From Pseudomonas sp. GOM7 (GTDB taxonomy: Bacteria; Pseudomonadota; Gammaproteobacteria; Pseudomonadales; Pseudomonadaceae): a stretch of DNA of 64,000 nt. The stretch lies in contig NZ_CP113519.1 in the NCBI RefSeq assembly GCF_026723825.1, forward strand, positions 2,666,001 to 2,730,000. The letters run 5' to 3'. The position numbers and the translations under genes were made by a program. Numbering within the stretch: the first letter of the stretch is position 1; each line of letters begins with the position of its first letter. Below, piece after piece: positions 30,415-39,712 of this stretch. The notes under the pieces are model-generated. The model was not told the origin of the DNA. It worked only from the letters and a program-made list of their open reading frames with translations, and searched no databases.

Positions 30415-30729
30415 ATGACTCACCGCATCATTCATTTCAAACAGCAAGCCTTGCTTGACCCGGAGACCTATCAGGCAATGCTGGCCGACGGCGTTGGTCA
30501 CTGGGAGCGGCTTGCAGGAGAAGTCGTCGGCATAGATGACGAAAAAAGCCACGAGTTCGCTGCATTGAAAAGCCTGTTCAAGCGCAAGCGGTACTCCTAT
30601 GACACGCTGGAAATGCGCGAGCCAGGCGATCACTCAAACTGGCTTCGCGGCCGAGATGGTTCAGAAGGTATGACCAACGAGGTCACCAGTATCCCAGGGC
30701 TAAAAGAGCTCTCAGAACTGGAGATTTAG
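30415..30729 (+). CDS. Hypothetical protein downstream of bufC
   Basis: About 104 residues from ATG 30415 (an in-frame TTG at 30394 is possible). It is soluble and charged, with no signal peptide, no Cys, and a mixed alpha/beta appearance (MTHRIIHFKQQALLDPETYQAMLADGVG). It lies 50 bp after bufC on the same strand and may be co-transcribed. I do not recognise the family. Confidence 0.55.
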   Translation: MTHRIIHFKQQALLDPETYQAMLADGVGHWERLAGEVVGIDDEKSHEFAALKSLFKRKRYSYDTLEMREPGDHSNWLRGRDGSEGMTNEVTSIPGLKELSELEI

Positions 30730-30737
30730 TGGGATAG

Positions 30738-30763
30738 CAGGTCAGCGCTCAAGCGCTGACCTG
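30738..30763. terminator. Perfect hairpin at convergent gene ends
   Basis: A 12-bp perfect stem (30738-30749 with 30752-30763) has a 2-nt loop. It lies between the hypothetical gene and the CopZ-like gene, overlapping the last codons of the latter. It is a likely two-way terminator despite lacking a T-tract. Confidence 0.6.
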
Positions 30764-30949
30764 GGCCGAATAGCCAAGCTCCTGGATGAGTTCGCGGATC
30801 GATTCGGCACTTTCTGTGCTCTCAACGGTGACCTTGCCGGCCGCTCGATCCACTTCTACTCGTGCATCCTGATCCAGAGCTTGAATGGCCTTCGTGATTT
30901 TGCTCACGCAACTGCCACAGCCCATCCCCGCAACACTCAGACTAAACAT
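30749..30949 (-). CDS. copZ: CopZ-like cytosolic copper chaperone (HMA domain)
   Basis: This 66-residue protein is a single HMA domain: MFSLSVAGMGCGSCVSKITKAIQALDQDARVEVD with the metal site GMGCGSC, ending GYSAQVSA. ATG 30949 is preceded by GAGGTGAAAG. It would carry Cu(I) to the P-type ATPase. It is separated from that ATPase (34365-36728) by the two Gabija-like genes, although all four lie on the minus strand. Confidence 0.87.
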   Translation of the reverse strand: MFSLSVAGMGCGSCVSKITKAIQALDQDARVEVDRAAGKVTVESTESAESIRELIQELGYSAQVSA

Positions 30950-31046
30950 GTCTTTCACCTCATTTCGTCCGCGGCTCAAGTTACCGCACGGACAGCATCG
31001 ACCTTGACACGATGGCAAGGTCAAGCCCGTAAGCGCTACAAAAGGA

Positions 31047-32474
31047 TCAGCCGTTTACCACGGGCGTAAGGATGGGGGTTGGTGAACACACCACGACATG
31101 CCTTGCGCCCCTCGTCAGTGCGACGTATAGATTCTGGGGGGTCATAAGCTCAGGATGCAGGACAACCGAGACATCCGCCTCCAGCCCCTTGAGAAGTAAT
31201 GTGCTGCCTACAGAGCGTCTTGCGATCGGTCGGGCAAGGTGTCTATTGCGCTCTCGCGCTTGAATGGCTGCACTCAGAAAGTCGGCAGCACCTCCCACCA
31301 CCGCTTGCATTGCAGACCGGCAGCAGTACAGAACCTCCGGTCGGTATACACGTGCCCCGTGCTGCTCAGCGAGCGTATCGATCACACGGAGCGCTTGCCC
31401 CAATGTTGGCGCTGCTACGAAATCGATCGCCGCAGCCTCGGCCGCGGTCGGAGGCGTTCGGGCCCTTCCTGCACGCAGCGACTCCACGCGCGTTCGCAGG
31501 TTTGCTGCACCTACCCCCGTCATTACGCTGGAAGCAAACTCCACAAGTTGTGCCAGAGCATTGGCACCCTGCAAGTCAAAGTTCCTGGCGAAGTTGACGA
31601 GATCTCTCAGGTCGACGGCTTCTACGGCCATGGCACCGGGTGTCTGGCTCGTGAGCTGATGGCGACCTTGCACGTTGATGGAGTCCCCGATGATGAGGAC
31701 GCTACCCTGAGCGTTGGGAGCTTCGGTTCTCGCGGCCACCAGTCGCTGCTGAACTTCGGTTCCGGCGTTTAGCTGCACCCAACGCACTTCTGCTGGAGCC
31801 GTGCGCAGATCCACCGGCTGACCAGCTTGAAGTTGTTGCCTTATGGCGAGCAGCCACTGCCCGAGGTTCTCAGCTCCAGCCAGCCGCCAGCGCCACGGTA
31901 TCCTCAACTCTCCCGCTGCGGGAAACAGGGGTTGCACCTCATTCGCCCAATGCACCAGTCGATTGCCACGGAAGCTGAATATGGCTTGCATCGGGTCACC
32001 GAGCACGCAGGTCGGAAGCACCTGGGCCAAACCAGACACGATGGCGTGCTGGACGACGTTGCAGTCTTGGTACTCGTCGACAAGCAACCGTGCATAGGTG
32101 GCGCGAAGGGGCTGAGCGAGGTGACCGGCCTGCAACAACTGCATGGCGGCCTCCCGAATTGCCGGGTAGTCAGTATTGGGTTGATGCAGCTGTAGGATCT
32201 GCGGGTTATGGCCGCTTCGCGCTGGGAACTTAGCGATCAGGCGCATCGAGAATCCGTCAATGGTGGAGACTCGATATGCGGAGTTAGGAACACCGGCTCG
32301 TCTCAGGCGCGCCCGTAAGGCCGCAACGCCGGCGTTCGTATGTGTCAAGACGAGGATGGGTTTGCTCTGCGTATGCGCGATGAGCGTCTCGGCAATCAAT
32401 TGCGTTTTTCCACAACCTGCGGGGGCCGTTATGGAGCCACGCTCGATAGCGAAAAGATCAATCTCAGGGGGCAC
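31047..32474 (-). CDS. gajB: UvrD-like helicase, GajB-type
   Basis: About 475 residues from a GTG at 32474 that overlaps the upstream gene by 11 bp; an ATG at 32558 would overlap it by 95 bp. SF1 helicase motifs are present: motif I APAGCGKT, motif II LVDEYQDCN, motif III-like CVLGDPMQAIF, motif VI VALTRGARHVVV. Length and pairing with an OLD-family nuclease match GajB of the Gabija defence system, a DNA-end-activated helicase/ATPase partner of GajA. It sits inside a copper cluster. Confidence 0.8.
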   Translation of the reverse strand: MPPEIDLFAIERGSITAPAGCGKTQLIAETLIAHTQSKPILVLTHTNAGVAALRARLRRAGVPNSAYRVSTIDGFSMRLIAKFPARSGHNPQILQLHQPNTDYPAIREAAMQLLQAGHLAQPLRATYARLLVDEYQDCNVVQHAIVSGLAQVLPTCVLGDPMQAIFSFRGNRLVHWANEVQPLFPAAGELRIPWRWRLAGAENLGQWLLAIRQQLQAGQPVDLRTAPAEVRWVQLNAGTEVQQRLVAARTEAPNAQGSVLIIGDSINVQGRHQLTSQTPGAMAVEAVDLRDLVNFARNFDLQGANALAQLVEFASSVMTGVGAANLRTRVESLRAGRARTPPTAAEAAAIDFVAAPTLGQALRVIDTLAEQHGARVYRPEVLYCCRSAMQAVVGGAADFLSAAIQARERNRHLARPIARRSVGSTLLLKGLEADVSVVLHPELMTPQNLYVALTRGARHVVVCSPTPILTPVVNG

Positions 32475-34191
32475 TTGTAAACGTCCAGAGCTGATTCGTG
32501 ACTGCCATGAAGCCCGGTTCGGCGTTCTGTAAAGACGGACCGACGATGTCCCTTGCAACCTCCTGATAGGTTGTCAGCGACTTGAACCAGCCGCTGTTGC
32601 GGATACGGGATGCGGTTCCCAGCAGCTCTCGTCTCTCAGGTGAGTACCCATCCACGAGTCGCTTGGCTCGGATATCGTTCAGCGTCACGCGGCCTTGGGA
32701 CTTCGTCTGAATGTGTGCGTTCATCAGCTCTGCACCCACTATTGTTTCGGCTTTCGCCAGAAGTGCATCGAGTGCTTGCTCACTGAGATGGCGGAAGATC
32801 TCGTCCTCCAACGTGAGGCCTGGTCGCCATGTAAGAATTTGCCCGCCGGCGGCCAAGAATGCTTCAGCGAGCCCCGCGGTCGAAGGCTTGTCGGCATCTA
32901 CAAAAACCATCACGCGGTAACCCAAGTTCAGAAGTGCTGTTCCCCGGATAAGACTGTTATCGGGGCTTCCCCCGCCGGCGTCCACATACGCGCCGCCATG
33001 GGCCAGGAATGAGGTAGCGCCAAGACTGACCCACCATTGGTCAAGGCCACGCGCGAAGCCAACCTCGCTGGCCCCCTCGCAAACGATGATGGATTTGGCG
33101 AGGAATGCTTCGGGGTCCTTCCGAAGGGTACTTTGTACCTCGTTGGCTTCCCCAGCTGGCATAACACTGTGGCGCTGAGGTGCTGACCGAACAACGAATA
33201 ACTGGCTGCCGGACAGCTCGCGCAGCGCGACCGGCGAGTGCGTCGTCATGAACACTTGCAACGGAGCGGCAGCGTCCTTTGCACCCAGCGAGTCCAGGAA
33301 TCGCATGAGCCGATGAGGTTCAAGCCCGTATTCCACCTCATCAACCAGGGCAATTGGCGCGGCGCTGGCCGCAGCCCTTTGAAGCCCTGCCACTAGCAAG
33401 CGTGACGAGCCCGTGCCAAGGGAGCGCAGCGGAATACCTGTTTCACTGTGCAGCGCGATCGCCCCCTCGCCAATCGACACAGAATGTGCGTCAAGGAGCG
33501 CCTGAGGCATAGCCCCGACCGAAACGCCAAGATGCTGTGCTGTGCGTTGCACGACCTCAAGCGTCTGGGTCAGATGTTCGGCTGCTTGATTGCCAAAGTT
33601 CGCTCTTGCTTGCCTAGCGGCGCGCGCCAGTTCAGCACCAAGCTCGGCGCGCTCATCGGTAAGTCGATTGAGCACTGAGCCACGACTCCACGACAAGTTC
33701 GAACTCGCAAAGCTGCCGATACGGGCGGGTGCTAGTGCCGCTCGTTCCTTCCAGGGAAGAGTGCGTTCGAGTTGCTGCTGCTCCGCACGCTCAGAAAAAA
33801 GTGTCCAGGTAGGTTCCAAATCGGCACCAACTTGCAGGAGCAAGGTGATAACGGTCTCCAGCCCCGCTCGCGGTTCGTCTTCGACTTCTCCCGTTCCTGG
33901 ATTGAATCCACGCAAGAACTCGCCGTAAACATCGATATCCATCAGCGATACCGGCAAATCGCCAAGCGTCACACTGATGGTGATGGGTGTTTCGACGTTC
34001 AGAGCGAAGAAGTCCATGTCGCCGAACGTGCCGCCCCGGCGGGCACCGACGCAAAGGTCAATCGCATCTAGAATGCTGGACTTTCCACTATCGCCAGGAC
34101 CTATGAGGCAGTTAATTCCTGGGGCCGGCACCCAGTCGAGCGCCTGGATAGATCGGAAGTTGCTGATAATCAGTCTGCGAATGCGGGCCAC
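32464..34191 (-). CDS. gajA: OLD-family ATPase-TOPRIM nuclease, GajA-type
   Basis: This 575-residue protein has an ABC-type ATPase with Walker A GPGDSGKSS (31-39), signature LGTGSSRLL and Walker B ALVDEVEYGLEP. A C-terminal TOPRIM domain follows (IVCEGASEVGFARGL and VFVDADKP), which supplies the metal-dependent nuclease site. Class 2 OLD proteins occur with a UvrD-like helicase, and the pair is Gabija, which cleaves DNA when nucleotides fall during phage infection. Both the length (GajA is about 580 aa) and the order fit. It could be a related OLD system, but both active sites look intact. Confidence 0.82.
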   Translation of the reverse strand: MARIRRLIISNFRSIQALDWVPAPGINCLIGPGDSGKSSILDAIDLCVGARRGGTFGDMDFFALNVETPITISVTLGDLPVSLMDIDVYGEFLRGFNPGTGEVEDEPRAGLETVITLLLQVGADLEPTWTLFSERAEQQQLERTLPWKERAALAPARIGSFASSNLSWSRGSVLNRLTDERAELGAELARAARQARANFGNQAAEHLTQTLEVVQRTAQHLGVSVGAMPQALLDAHSVSIGEGAIALHSETGIPLRSLGTGSSRLLVAGLQRAAASAAPIALVDEVEYGLEPHRLMRFLDSLGAKDAAAPLQVFMTTHSPVALRELSGSQLFVVRSAPQRHSVMPAGEANEVQSTLRKDPEAFLAKSIIVCEGASEVGFARGLDQWWVSLGATSFLAHGGAYVDAGGGSPDNSLIRGTALLNLGYRVMVFVDADKPSTAGLAEAFLAAGGQILTWRPGLTLEDEIFRHLSEQALDALLAKAETIVGAELMNAHIQTKSQGRVTLNDIRAKRLVDGYSPERRELLGTASRIRNSGWFKSLTTYQEVARDIVGPSLQNAEPGFMAVTNQLWTFTSAP

Positions 34192-34364
34192 GGAGAGTCC
34201 TCATGGGTTAACGACGACCAGTCTCCTACCCGCAGCGGCAACAGTCCATCGAACGTCACCTCGTCACTATGTGTTGCGACAGATAGGTCGGACCGGAAAC
34301 TACCGTACGGCATTTTCCGGTCAGATGCGCTTCTGAATAATCACCTGGTCGGTGGTATGGAAGC

Positions 34365-36728
34365 CTATCCGATGTCCGTTGATTTCAACCTCAGAGCATT
34401 GAAGACCACCGACGCCGAGCTGACACTCATCGCCAGCGCAGCAATCAAGGGCGACAGAAGATGCCCCGTCAGCGGGTACAGCAGCCCCGCTGCTAGCGGG
34501 ATTCCCATCGCGTTGTAGAGGAACGCAAAGGCGAGGTTCTGCCTCATGTTTTTCACGGTTGCCACTGACAGGGTGCGCGCTCGCAGGATGCCCATCAGAT
34601 CTCCCTTGACCAGCGTCACTTGGGCGCTGTTCATCGCCACATCGGTACCGGTGCCCATGGCGATACCTACGTCAGACCTGGCCAGGGCGGGCGCATCGTT
34701 GATGCCGTCACCCGCCATGGCGACACGACGGCCATAGCCCTGCAAATCGGCGACCAGTTTCTCCTTATCCTGCGGTTTGACCTCACCATGCACTTCCTCG
34801 ATTCCGAGCTGCTTCGCCACGGCTCTTGCTGTGGTGAGGCCATCACCAGTGGCCATGATGACCTTTACGTCTTCGCTTTGAAGCTTGGAGACAGCCTGTT
34901 GAGAAGTAGGCTTGATCGGATCGGAAACGGCCAGGAGTCCCGCCAGGCGACCATCAACGGCCAAATAGATGATGCTGATGCCTTCCAGACGCAGTTGCTC
35001 GGCGCGATTGCGCAGCGGGGTAATATCGACGCCCGCCTCGTCCATCAGTGCGGTGTTGCCGAGCTGCAGCTGATGGTCATCGACCTGGCCGCGCACACCA
35101 ATACCCGAGCCAGATTCGAAAGTGTCCGGTTTGACCAGTGCAATGCCCTGACCGCGCGCATGATCGACGATGGCATGAGCCAGCGGGTGCTCACTACCCT
35201 GGTCGAGACTAGCAGCCAGGCGCAGCACTTCATTGGAGTCGTAACCGCCTGTCCCTTCCGCACTATGAAATACGGGACGCCCCTCAGTCAGGGTTCCAGT
35301 CTTGTCGACGATGAGCATGTCGATCTTGCATAGATTTTCGATGGCGCTGGCATCGCGGAACAACACACCGCTGCTAGCGGCCTTGCCAGTCGCAACCATG
35401 ACGGACATCGGGGTTGCCAGACCCAGAGCGCAGGGACACGCAATGATTAGCACCGCCACCGCATTGATCAGGCCAAATACCCAGCCTGATTCCGGCCCTA
35501 ATAGCCCCCAGCCGAAGAAGGTCAGAATCGCGATCAGGATCACCCCGACCACGAAATACCCTGCCACCGCATCAGCCATACGCTGCATGGGGGCCTTGGA
35601 ACGTTGGGCTCTGGCCACCATCTGAACGATCTGCGACAGCATGGTCTCGGCACCGACCTTCTGCGCCTCCATCACCAGGCTGCCGTGGGTGTTCAGGGTG
35701 GCACCGATAAGGGCATCCCCTACCCGCTTGGTCACGGGTAACGGTTCTCCGGTAAGCATCGACTCGTCGACGGCGCTCTCCCCCTCTAGAACCGTACCGT
35801 CCACCGGGACTTTCTCTCCCGGCCGGACACGTAGGTGGTCGCCCTGATGGACATGTGTCAGCGGAATATCTTCTTCCTGGCCATCGGGCTTGATGCGACG
35901 CGCAGTCTTTGGTGCCAGCCTCAGCAGTGACTTGATGGCTGCCGAAGTCTGCGAGCGGGCCTTGAGTTCGAGCATTTGGCCCAACAGCGTGAGTGAGATA
36001 ATCACCGCGGCTGCTTCAAAATAGACGCCGATACGTCCGTCCTGGGCAAAAGCCGCCGGAAACCACTGCGGAACCAAGGTAGCGGCCACGCTGTAGAGGT
36101 AGGCAGCGGCCGTTCCCAAACCGATCAGGGTCCACATGTTGGGGCTGCGGTGGCGGATGGAGTCAATGCCGCGGGTGAAGAATACCCAGCCACCCCATAG
36201 CGTCACGGGCGTCGCCAGAGCCAGCTCGACCCAGTTCTGGGTCGTGCCATGAAACAGTTGCAAGGAATGGCCGGCCATCGCCAATACGGTCACGATGACG
36301 GTCAACGGTAGGGTCCACCAGAACCGCAGCGAGAAGTCCTTCAGCTCTGGATTTTCCTCCTCTTCCAGCTCCGGGATGACAGGTTCCAGCGTCATCCCGC
36401 AGATCGGGCAGTTTCCGGGAGCCGGTTGACGGATTTCTGGATGCATCGGGCAGGTGTATTCAGCACCTACAGGTGTCGATGTGTGTGCTGGAGTCGCGTG
36501 CTGGTGATGCTCCCCATGAGACTGATGGCTCATGTACTGATGAGGATCTGCTTGGAATTTCTCTAGGCACTTCGCACTGCAGAAATGATAGGCCTTCCCT
36601 TCAAAGCTCTCGCGATAAGGGCCATCAGGTTTGACCTCCATGCCACACACCGGGTCGCGCTGGCTCTCGGAGTGGGCGTGCGAGTTATGTGAATGATCCT
36701 GGTCATGATGGCAGGAGGTCTTTTGCAT
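34365..36728 (-). CDS. Copper-exporting P1B-type ATPase with YHS and HMBD domains
   Basis: About 787 residues from ATG 36728 (preceded by AGGACAT). The N-terminus has a His-rich stretch, then a YHS domain ([10 protein letters not shown]...YHFCSAKC), a second His patch and a heavy-metal-binding domain ([22 protein letters not shown]). The ATPase core has [19 protein letters not shown] and [12 protein letters not shown]. The layout is like SilP or large CopA/CopF Cu(I) exporters of metal islands. It is downstream of the DUF2933 gene in the same minus-strand operon. Confidence 0.92.
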   Translation of the reverse strand: MQKTSCHHDQDHSHNSHAHSESQRDPVCGMEVKPDGPYRESFEGKAYHFCSAKCLEKFQADPHQYMSHQSHGEHHQHATPAHTSTPVGAEYTCPMHPEIRQPAPGNCPICGMTLEPVIPELEEEENPELKDFSLRFWWTLPLTVIVTVLAMAGHSLQLFHGTTQNWVELALATPVTLWGGWVFFTRGIDSIRHRSPNMWTLIGLGTAAAYLYSVAATLVPQWFPAAFAQDGRIGVYFEAAAVIISLTLLGQMLELKARSQTSAAIKSLLRLAPKTARRIKPDGQEEDIPLTHVHQGDHLRVRPGEKVPVDGTVLEGESAVDESMLTGEPLPVTKRVGDALIGATLNTHGSLVMEAQKVGAETMLSQIVQMVARAQRSKAPMQRMADAVAGYFVVGVILIAILTFFGWGLLGPESGWVFGLINAVAVLIIACPCALGLATPMSVMVATGKAASSGVLFRDASAIENLCKIDMLIVDKTGTLTEGRPVFHSAEGTGGYDSNEVLRLAASLDQGSEHPLAHAIVDHARGQGIALVKPDTFESGSGIGVRGQVDDHQLQLGNTALMDEAGVDITPLRNRAEQLRLEGISIIYLAVDGRLAGLLAVSDPIKPTSQQAVSKLQSEDVKVIMATGDGLTTARAVAKQLGIEEVHGEVKPQDKEKLVADLQGYGRRVAMAGDGINDAPALARSDVGIAMGTGTDVAMNSAQVTLVKGDLMGILRARTLSVATVKNMRQNLAFAFLYNAMGIPLAAGLLYPLTGHLLSPLIAALAMSVSSASVVFNALRLKSTDIG

Positions 36729-36733
36729 GCGAT

Positions 36734-36982
36734 CTATGTCCTTTCTTCGTCCTTGGAAACAGCGGTGCTGCTGGAGTGGGAGTGCCCGCCGTGATTGTGG
36801 CCAAACAGATGCATCAGCGGGCATAGCAGCAGGATGAGGTACGGCAGGGCCTGCGAAAGATGACCGTAATGCTCACGCGCTACATAGAAGATGCCTATTA
36901 CGGCCAGCATGATCAGCGCAATGCCAATCTTGCTCTTCCAAAAAGGCGGCTCAGTGGTACTGGTGTGATGGGTATGGTCCAC
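36734..36982 (-). CDS. DUF2933 small membrane protein
   Basis: This 82-residue protein has two hydrophobic segments ([17 protein letters not shown] and [17 protein letters not shown]) and His-rich ends ([19 protein letters not shown]), fitting DUF2933. These proteins commonly precede copper ATPase genes in metal islands. It lies 5 bp before the ATPase start. Function unproven; a metal-binding membrane accessory is likely. Confidence 0.82.
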   Translation of the reverse strand: MDHTHHTSTTEPPFWKSKIGIALIMLAVIGIFYVAREHYGHLSQALPYLILLLCPLMHLFGHNHGGHSHSSSTAVSKDEERT

Positions 36983-37061
36983 GACAATAGCCTCGTTTCA
37001 ATGGCGGCCGGATCACTATAGGTGTCTCAGACTGGACGGAGTTGGCGAGTATCAATAAACG

Positions 37062-37595
37062 TCAGCGTACGGTCACCTTACCGACCATTCCCGACTGATA
37101 ATGTCCTGGAATATTGCAGGCGAACTCCAGTTCGGTGGCGGCGGAGAAGGTCCAGATCAACTCTTCGCGTGCTCCAGGTTCGACAAGAACACTGTTGGGG
37201 TCATCGTGTTCCATACCGACCATCTTCATGCCGCCCATGGCATGGCCCATATTGCTCATGTCATGTGCACCTGTAGGGGACAGCGTGCCGTTCTGAAACA
37301 TCGCGGCCATCTCTTTCTGGTGCGCGGCATGGGATGCCGCTTTGCCAAGATTGAATTCGTGTAGCAGTGCACCGTCATTTTTCAGGACGAAGCGAACTGT
37401 CTCGCCTGCTTTGATCTCCATTGCTTTGGGTTCGAAGAAGATGTCCCCCATCCGGACTTCGATGGTGCGATCTACTGCCTGACCGTCTCCCGGTTGCCCA
37501 ATACTGTCTTTCTTGTGGCCCGGGCTGGCCAGCGCATTGGCAGCACTGAGCAGCAAGCCAAGGGTGGTGATTATGAAAGCGGGTCTGAGTTTCAT
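37062..37595 (-). CDS. Cupredoxin-like periplasmic copper protein
   Basis: This 177-residue protein has a signal peptide (MKLRPAFIITTLGLLLSAANALA). The plastocyanin-like fold shows KAGETVRFVLKNDGALLHEFNLG with the first His ligand and ACNIPGHYQSGMVG with Cys, His and Met ligands. A Met/His-rich insertion (HDMSNMGHAMGGMKMVGMEHDD) lies between. It is a paralogue of the next gene upstream. A CopR-like box lies 77 bp upstream. A role in periplasmic Cu binding or electron transfer is likely. Confidence 0.88.
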   Translation of the reverse strand: MKLRPAFIITTLGLLLSAANALASPGHKKDSIGQPGDGQAVDRTIEVRMGDIFFEPKAMEIKAGETVRFVLKNDGALLHEFNLGKAASHAAHQKEMAAMFQNGTLSPTGAHDMSNMGHAMGGMKMVGMEHDDPNSVLVEPGAREELIWTFSAATELEFACNIPGHYQSGMVGKVTVR

Positions 37596-37671
37596 GGTGT
37601 GCCTCTGAGGTGTTGAGGAGGGATGAGTCCCGATGCTAATGAGGTGCAGCTGGCGGTACGCTGACGTGAAA

Positions 37672-37687
37672 ACTACATCGCAGTAAG
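37672..37687 (-). promoter_or_regulatory. CopR-like box upstream of first cupredoxin
   Basis: ACTACATCGCAGTAAG is a variant of the island dyad at -77 from the cupredoxin ATG, the same placement as in the neighbouring paralogue. Confidence 0.5.
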
Positions 37688-37742
37688 GTTCGTCAGATCG
37701 GTGCTACCCAGCTCGCGGCCAACGGGTAGCACCGATGCCGGA

Positions 37743-38300
37743 CTAACGCAGAGCAAACTCACCGACCATCCCCGCCTGGTAATGCCCAGGCAATGTACAG
37801 GCGAAGCTCAAACTGCCCGCCTTAGGGAAGGTCCACACGAACTCTTTGGTTGTGCCGGGCTCGACGAGAACCGCGTTCGGGTCGTCATGCTTGGCTTTGA
37901 TGACTTCCGGATAGCCTGGAGGGTTGGAGTCTCCCATGCCATAACGCTCATGCCAGACAATGCGCTCGGCCATGCCGGTCGGGGTCAGTGTGCCGTCCTT
38001 GAACAAGGACGCCATCTTGCGCTGGTGCTCCAGCTGGGACGCTGCCTGCCCGATGTTGAACTCGTGCATCAACGCGCCCTCGTTCTTCAGAACGAAGCGC
38101 ACGGTTTCACCTGGCTTCACATCGATCGTTTTCTGGCTGTAGTTGATGTCGTCCATCTTTACCAAGATGGTACGAGTCGCTGGCGTCGCCTGGGCCTGCT
38201 GCCCAATGCCATTGCTACTGCCGCCGACCTCGGCAAATGCCGGAAAGGTGGTGCTGATGAACAGAGTGCTGATCAGCAGTTTAAGGGGTAAGCGTTTCAT
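37743..38300 (-). CDS. Cupredoxin-like periplasmic copper protein (paralogue)
   Basis: This 185-residue protein has a signal peptide ending TTFPAFAE. Cupredoxin motifs are GETVRFVLKNEGALMHEFNIG and ACTLPGHYQAGMVGEF, with His, Cys, His and Met ligands in place. Unlike its neighbour it lacks a dense Met/His loop and carries LTPTGMAERIVWHERYGMGDSNPPGYP instead. A CopR-like box lies 72 bp upstream, so the two genes have separate but similar promoters. Confidence 0.87.
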   Translation of the reverse strand: MKRLPLKLLISTLFISTTFPAFAEVGGSSNGIGQQAQATPATRTILVKMDDINYSQKTIDVKPGETVRFVLKNEGALMHEFNIGQAASQLEHQRKMASLFKDGTLTPTGMAERIVWHERYGMGDSNPPGYPEVIKAKHDDPNAVLVEPGTTKEFVWTFPKAGSLSFACTLPGHYQAGMVGEFALR

Positions 38301-38371
38301 GGTGAGACCTCGAGATGGGTGCTGGAAATCTCATGCTATTCCCCGCTTGCTGCCAGGCCGCTGACCCCAAA

Positions 38372-38387
38372 ACTACAATTGCGTCAG
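38372..38387 (-). promoter_or_regulatory. CopR-like box upstream of second cupredoxin
   Basis: ACTACAATTGCGTCAG, a variant dyad ending with the CopR-type GTCAG half, at -72 from the cupredoxin ATG. Confidence 0.5.
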
Positions 38388-38390
38388 CTG

Positions 38391-38419
38391 GGAAAAAGCA
38401 CGGCGCCATAAAGGCGCCG
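38391..38419 (-). terminator. Minus-strand terminator
   Basis: CGGCGCC (38401-38407) pairs with GGCGCCG (38413-38419), loop ATAAA. On the minus strand the stem is followed by TTTTT (38393-38397). It ends the PtrA-like gene at 38467. Confidence 0.85.
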
Positions 38420-38466
38420 CTAGGCCAAAGGAGCAATCACGGAAGGCCTGGAAGATGGGAAAATCC

Positions 38467-38826
38467 TTATCGATGGCACTCTTTGTCGGCCATCATTAGC
38501 TTGTGCTCGCGGATCATTTGAGCCAGCACGTCGTCTACCAGCTTGTCATGCTTTTCCATCCAGGCCAGATGCTCTTCGGCAGACATGTTTGGCGCGGGAT
38601 GTTCGTTGTGCAGCTGGCTCATGATGTCTTCGAGCATGTTCATATGCTCCTTCATGTGCACATGCCGCTCGCCGACCGGGGCCTTCTCCGCCTGGATCAG
38701 CACGGCTTCTGCTTTGTCGCGCATCTGCTGGATGCGCTCGAATACACGGTCGCTGCCCCCTTCGGCCCAAGCCATGGAAGACAGCAGTAGCGAACCAACC
38801 AGAAGCAAAGGTTTCAGCGATTTCAT
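38467..38826 (-). CDS. PtrA-family periplasmic protein, long form
   Basis: This 119-residue protein has signal peptide MKSLKPLLLVGSLLLSSMAWA and PtrA-type EGGSDRVFERIQQMRDKAEAVL. A helical C-terminal extension is rich in His and Met (ERHVHMKEHMNMLEDIMSQLHNEHPAPNM...HKLMMADKECHR), probably a copper-binding helix pair of CnrX/CopK-like style. It is divergent from copRS with a CopR-like box between, and is likely an early copper-induced gene. Confidence 0.8.
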   Translation of the reverse strand: MKSLKPLLLVGSLLLSSMAWAEGGSDRVFERIQQMRDKAEAVLIQAEKAPVGERHVHMKEHMNMLEDIMSQLHNEHPAPNMSAEEHLAWMEKHDKLVDDVLAQMIREHKLMMADKECHR

Positions 38827-38953
38827 GGGCAGTCTCCATCAGTGCAAACTATGGCCGGCACCTCTGCTTTTGGTCTGTCGAGGGCCGAGAGCACAACCTA
38901 GTACTCATGCTTGCACCCTAGACAAGCCACCCTGTCAGTGAGCTGAAGTCAGA

Positions 38954-38969
38954 ATTACATTTTCGTAAG
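38954..38969 (+). promoter_or_regulatory. CopR-like box between PtrA-like gene and copR
   Basis: ATTACATTTTCGTAAG lies 64 bp before copR and 128 bp before the divergent PtrA-like gene. It suggests autoregulation of copRS. Confidence 0.6.
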
Positions 38970-39032
38970 CTTCTGGTTGGGGCCGCGGTTTGCCTGCAAA
39001 CTCAGGCCACCCGACTTTTGGAGTCTGCACAC

Positions 39033-39710
39033 ATGAAACTACTGGTAGCTGAAGACGAACCCAAAACCGGTACGTACCTCCAGCAAGGTCTCACCGAGGC
39101 TGGGTTCAATGTCGACCGGGTTATGACCGGTACAGATGCCCTTCAGCATGCACTTAGCGAAGCCTATGACCTGCTAATTCTGGATGTAATGATGCCTGGG
39201 CTGGACGGTTGGGAAGTGCTGCGCATGTTGCGCGCAGCAGGAAAAGACGTCCCCGTACTGTTCTTGACGGCACGCGATGGTGTGGAAGACCGCGTAAAAG
39301 GGTTGGAGCTGGGTGCGGACGACTACCTGATCAAGCCATTTGCTTTCTCAGAGCTTCTGGCCAGGGTCAGAACGCTGTTGCGCAGAGGTAATGGTTCGCC
39401 GACGCAGACCACCATGAAAATTGCCGATCTGGAAGTCGATCTGATGAAGCGGCGTGCGATCCGTGGCGGGAAAAGAATTGACCTGACCGCGAAGGAGTTT
39501 TCACTGCTGGAACTGCTACTGCGCCGGCGCGGCGAGGTGCTCCCGAAGTCGCTGATTGCCTCTCAGGTTTGGGACATGAATTTCGACAGCGACACCAATG
39601 TCATTGAGGTTGCGGTACGCCGGCTACGCGCAAAAATCGATGACGATTTCGATCTCAAGCTGATTCATACCGCCCGCGGCATGGGATACATGATGGATGC
39701 TCCGGAGTGA
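39033..39710 (+). CDS. copR: CopR, OmpR-family copper response regulator
   Basis: About 225 residues from ATG 39033 (RBS GGAG; an in-frame TTG at 39018 is unlikely). The receiver domain has EDEP, D51 in LLILDVMMP and LIKPFAF. The winged helix has [37 protein letters not shown]. It is closely related to CzcR. It is coupled to copS and lies beside copper genes, so copper response is the natural reading. Confidence 0.9.
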   Translation: MKLLVAEDEPKTGTYLQQGLTEAGFNVDRVMTGTDALQHALSEAYDLLILDVMMPGLDGWEVLRMLRAAGKDVPVLFLTARDGVEDRVKGLELGADDYLIKPFAFSELLARVRTLLRRGNGSPTQTTMKIADLEVDLMKRRAIRGGKRIDLTAKEFSLLELLLRRRGEVLPKSLIASQVWDMNFDSDTNVIEVAVRRLRAKIDDDFDLKLIHTARGMGYMMDAPE

Positions 39711-39712
39711 AT

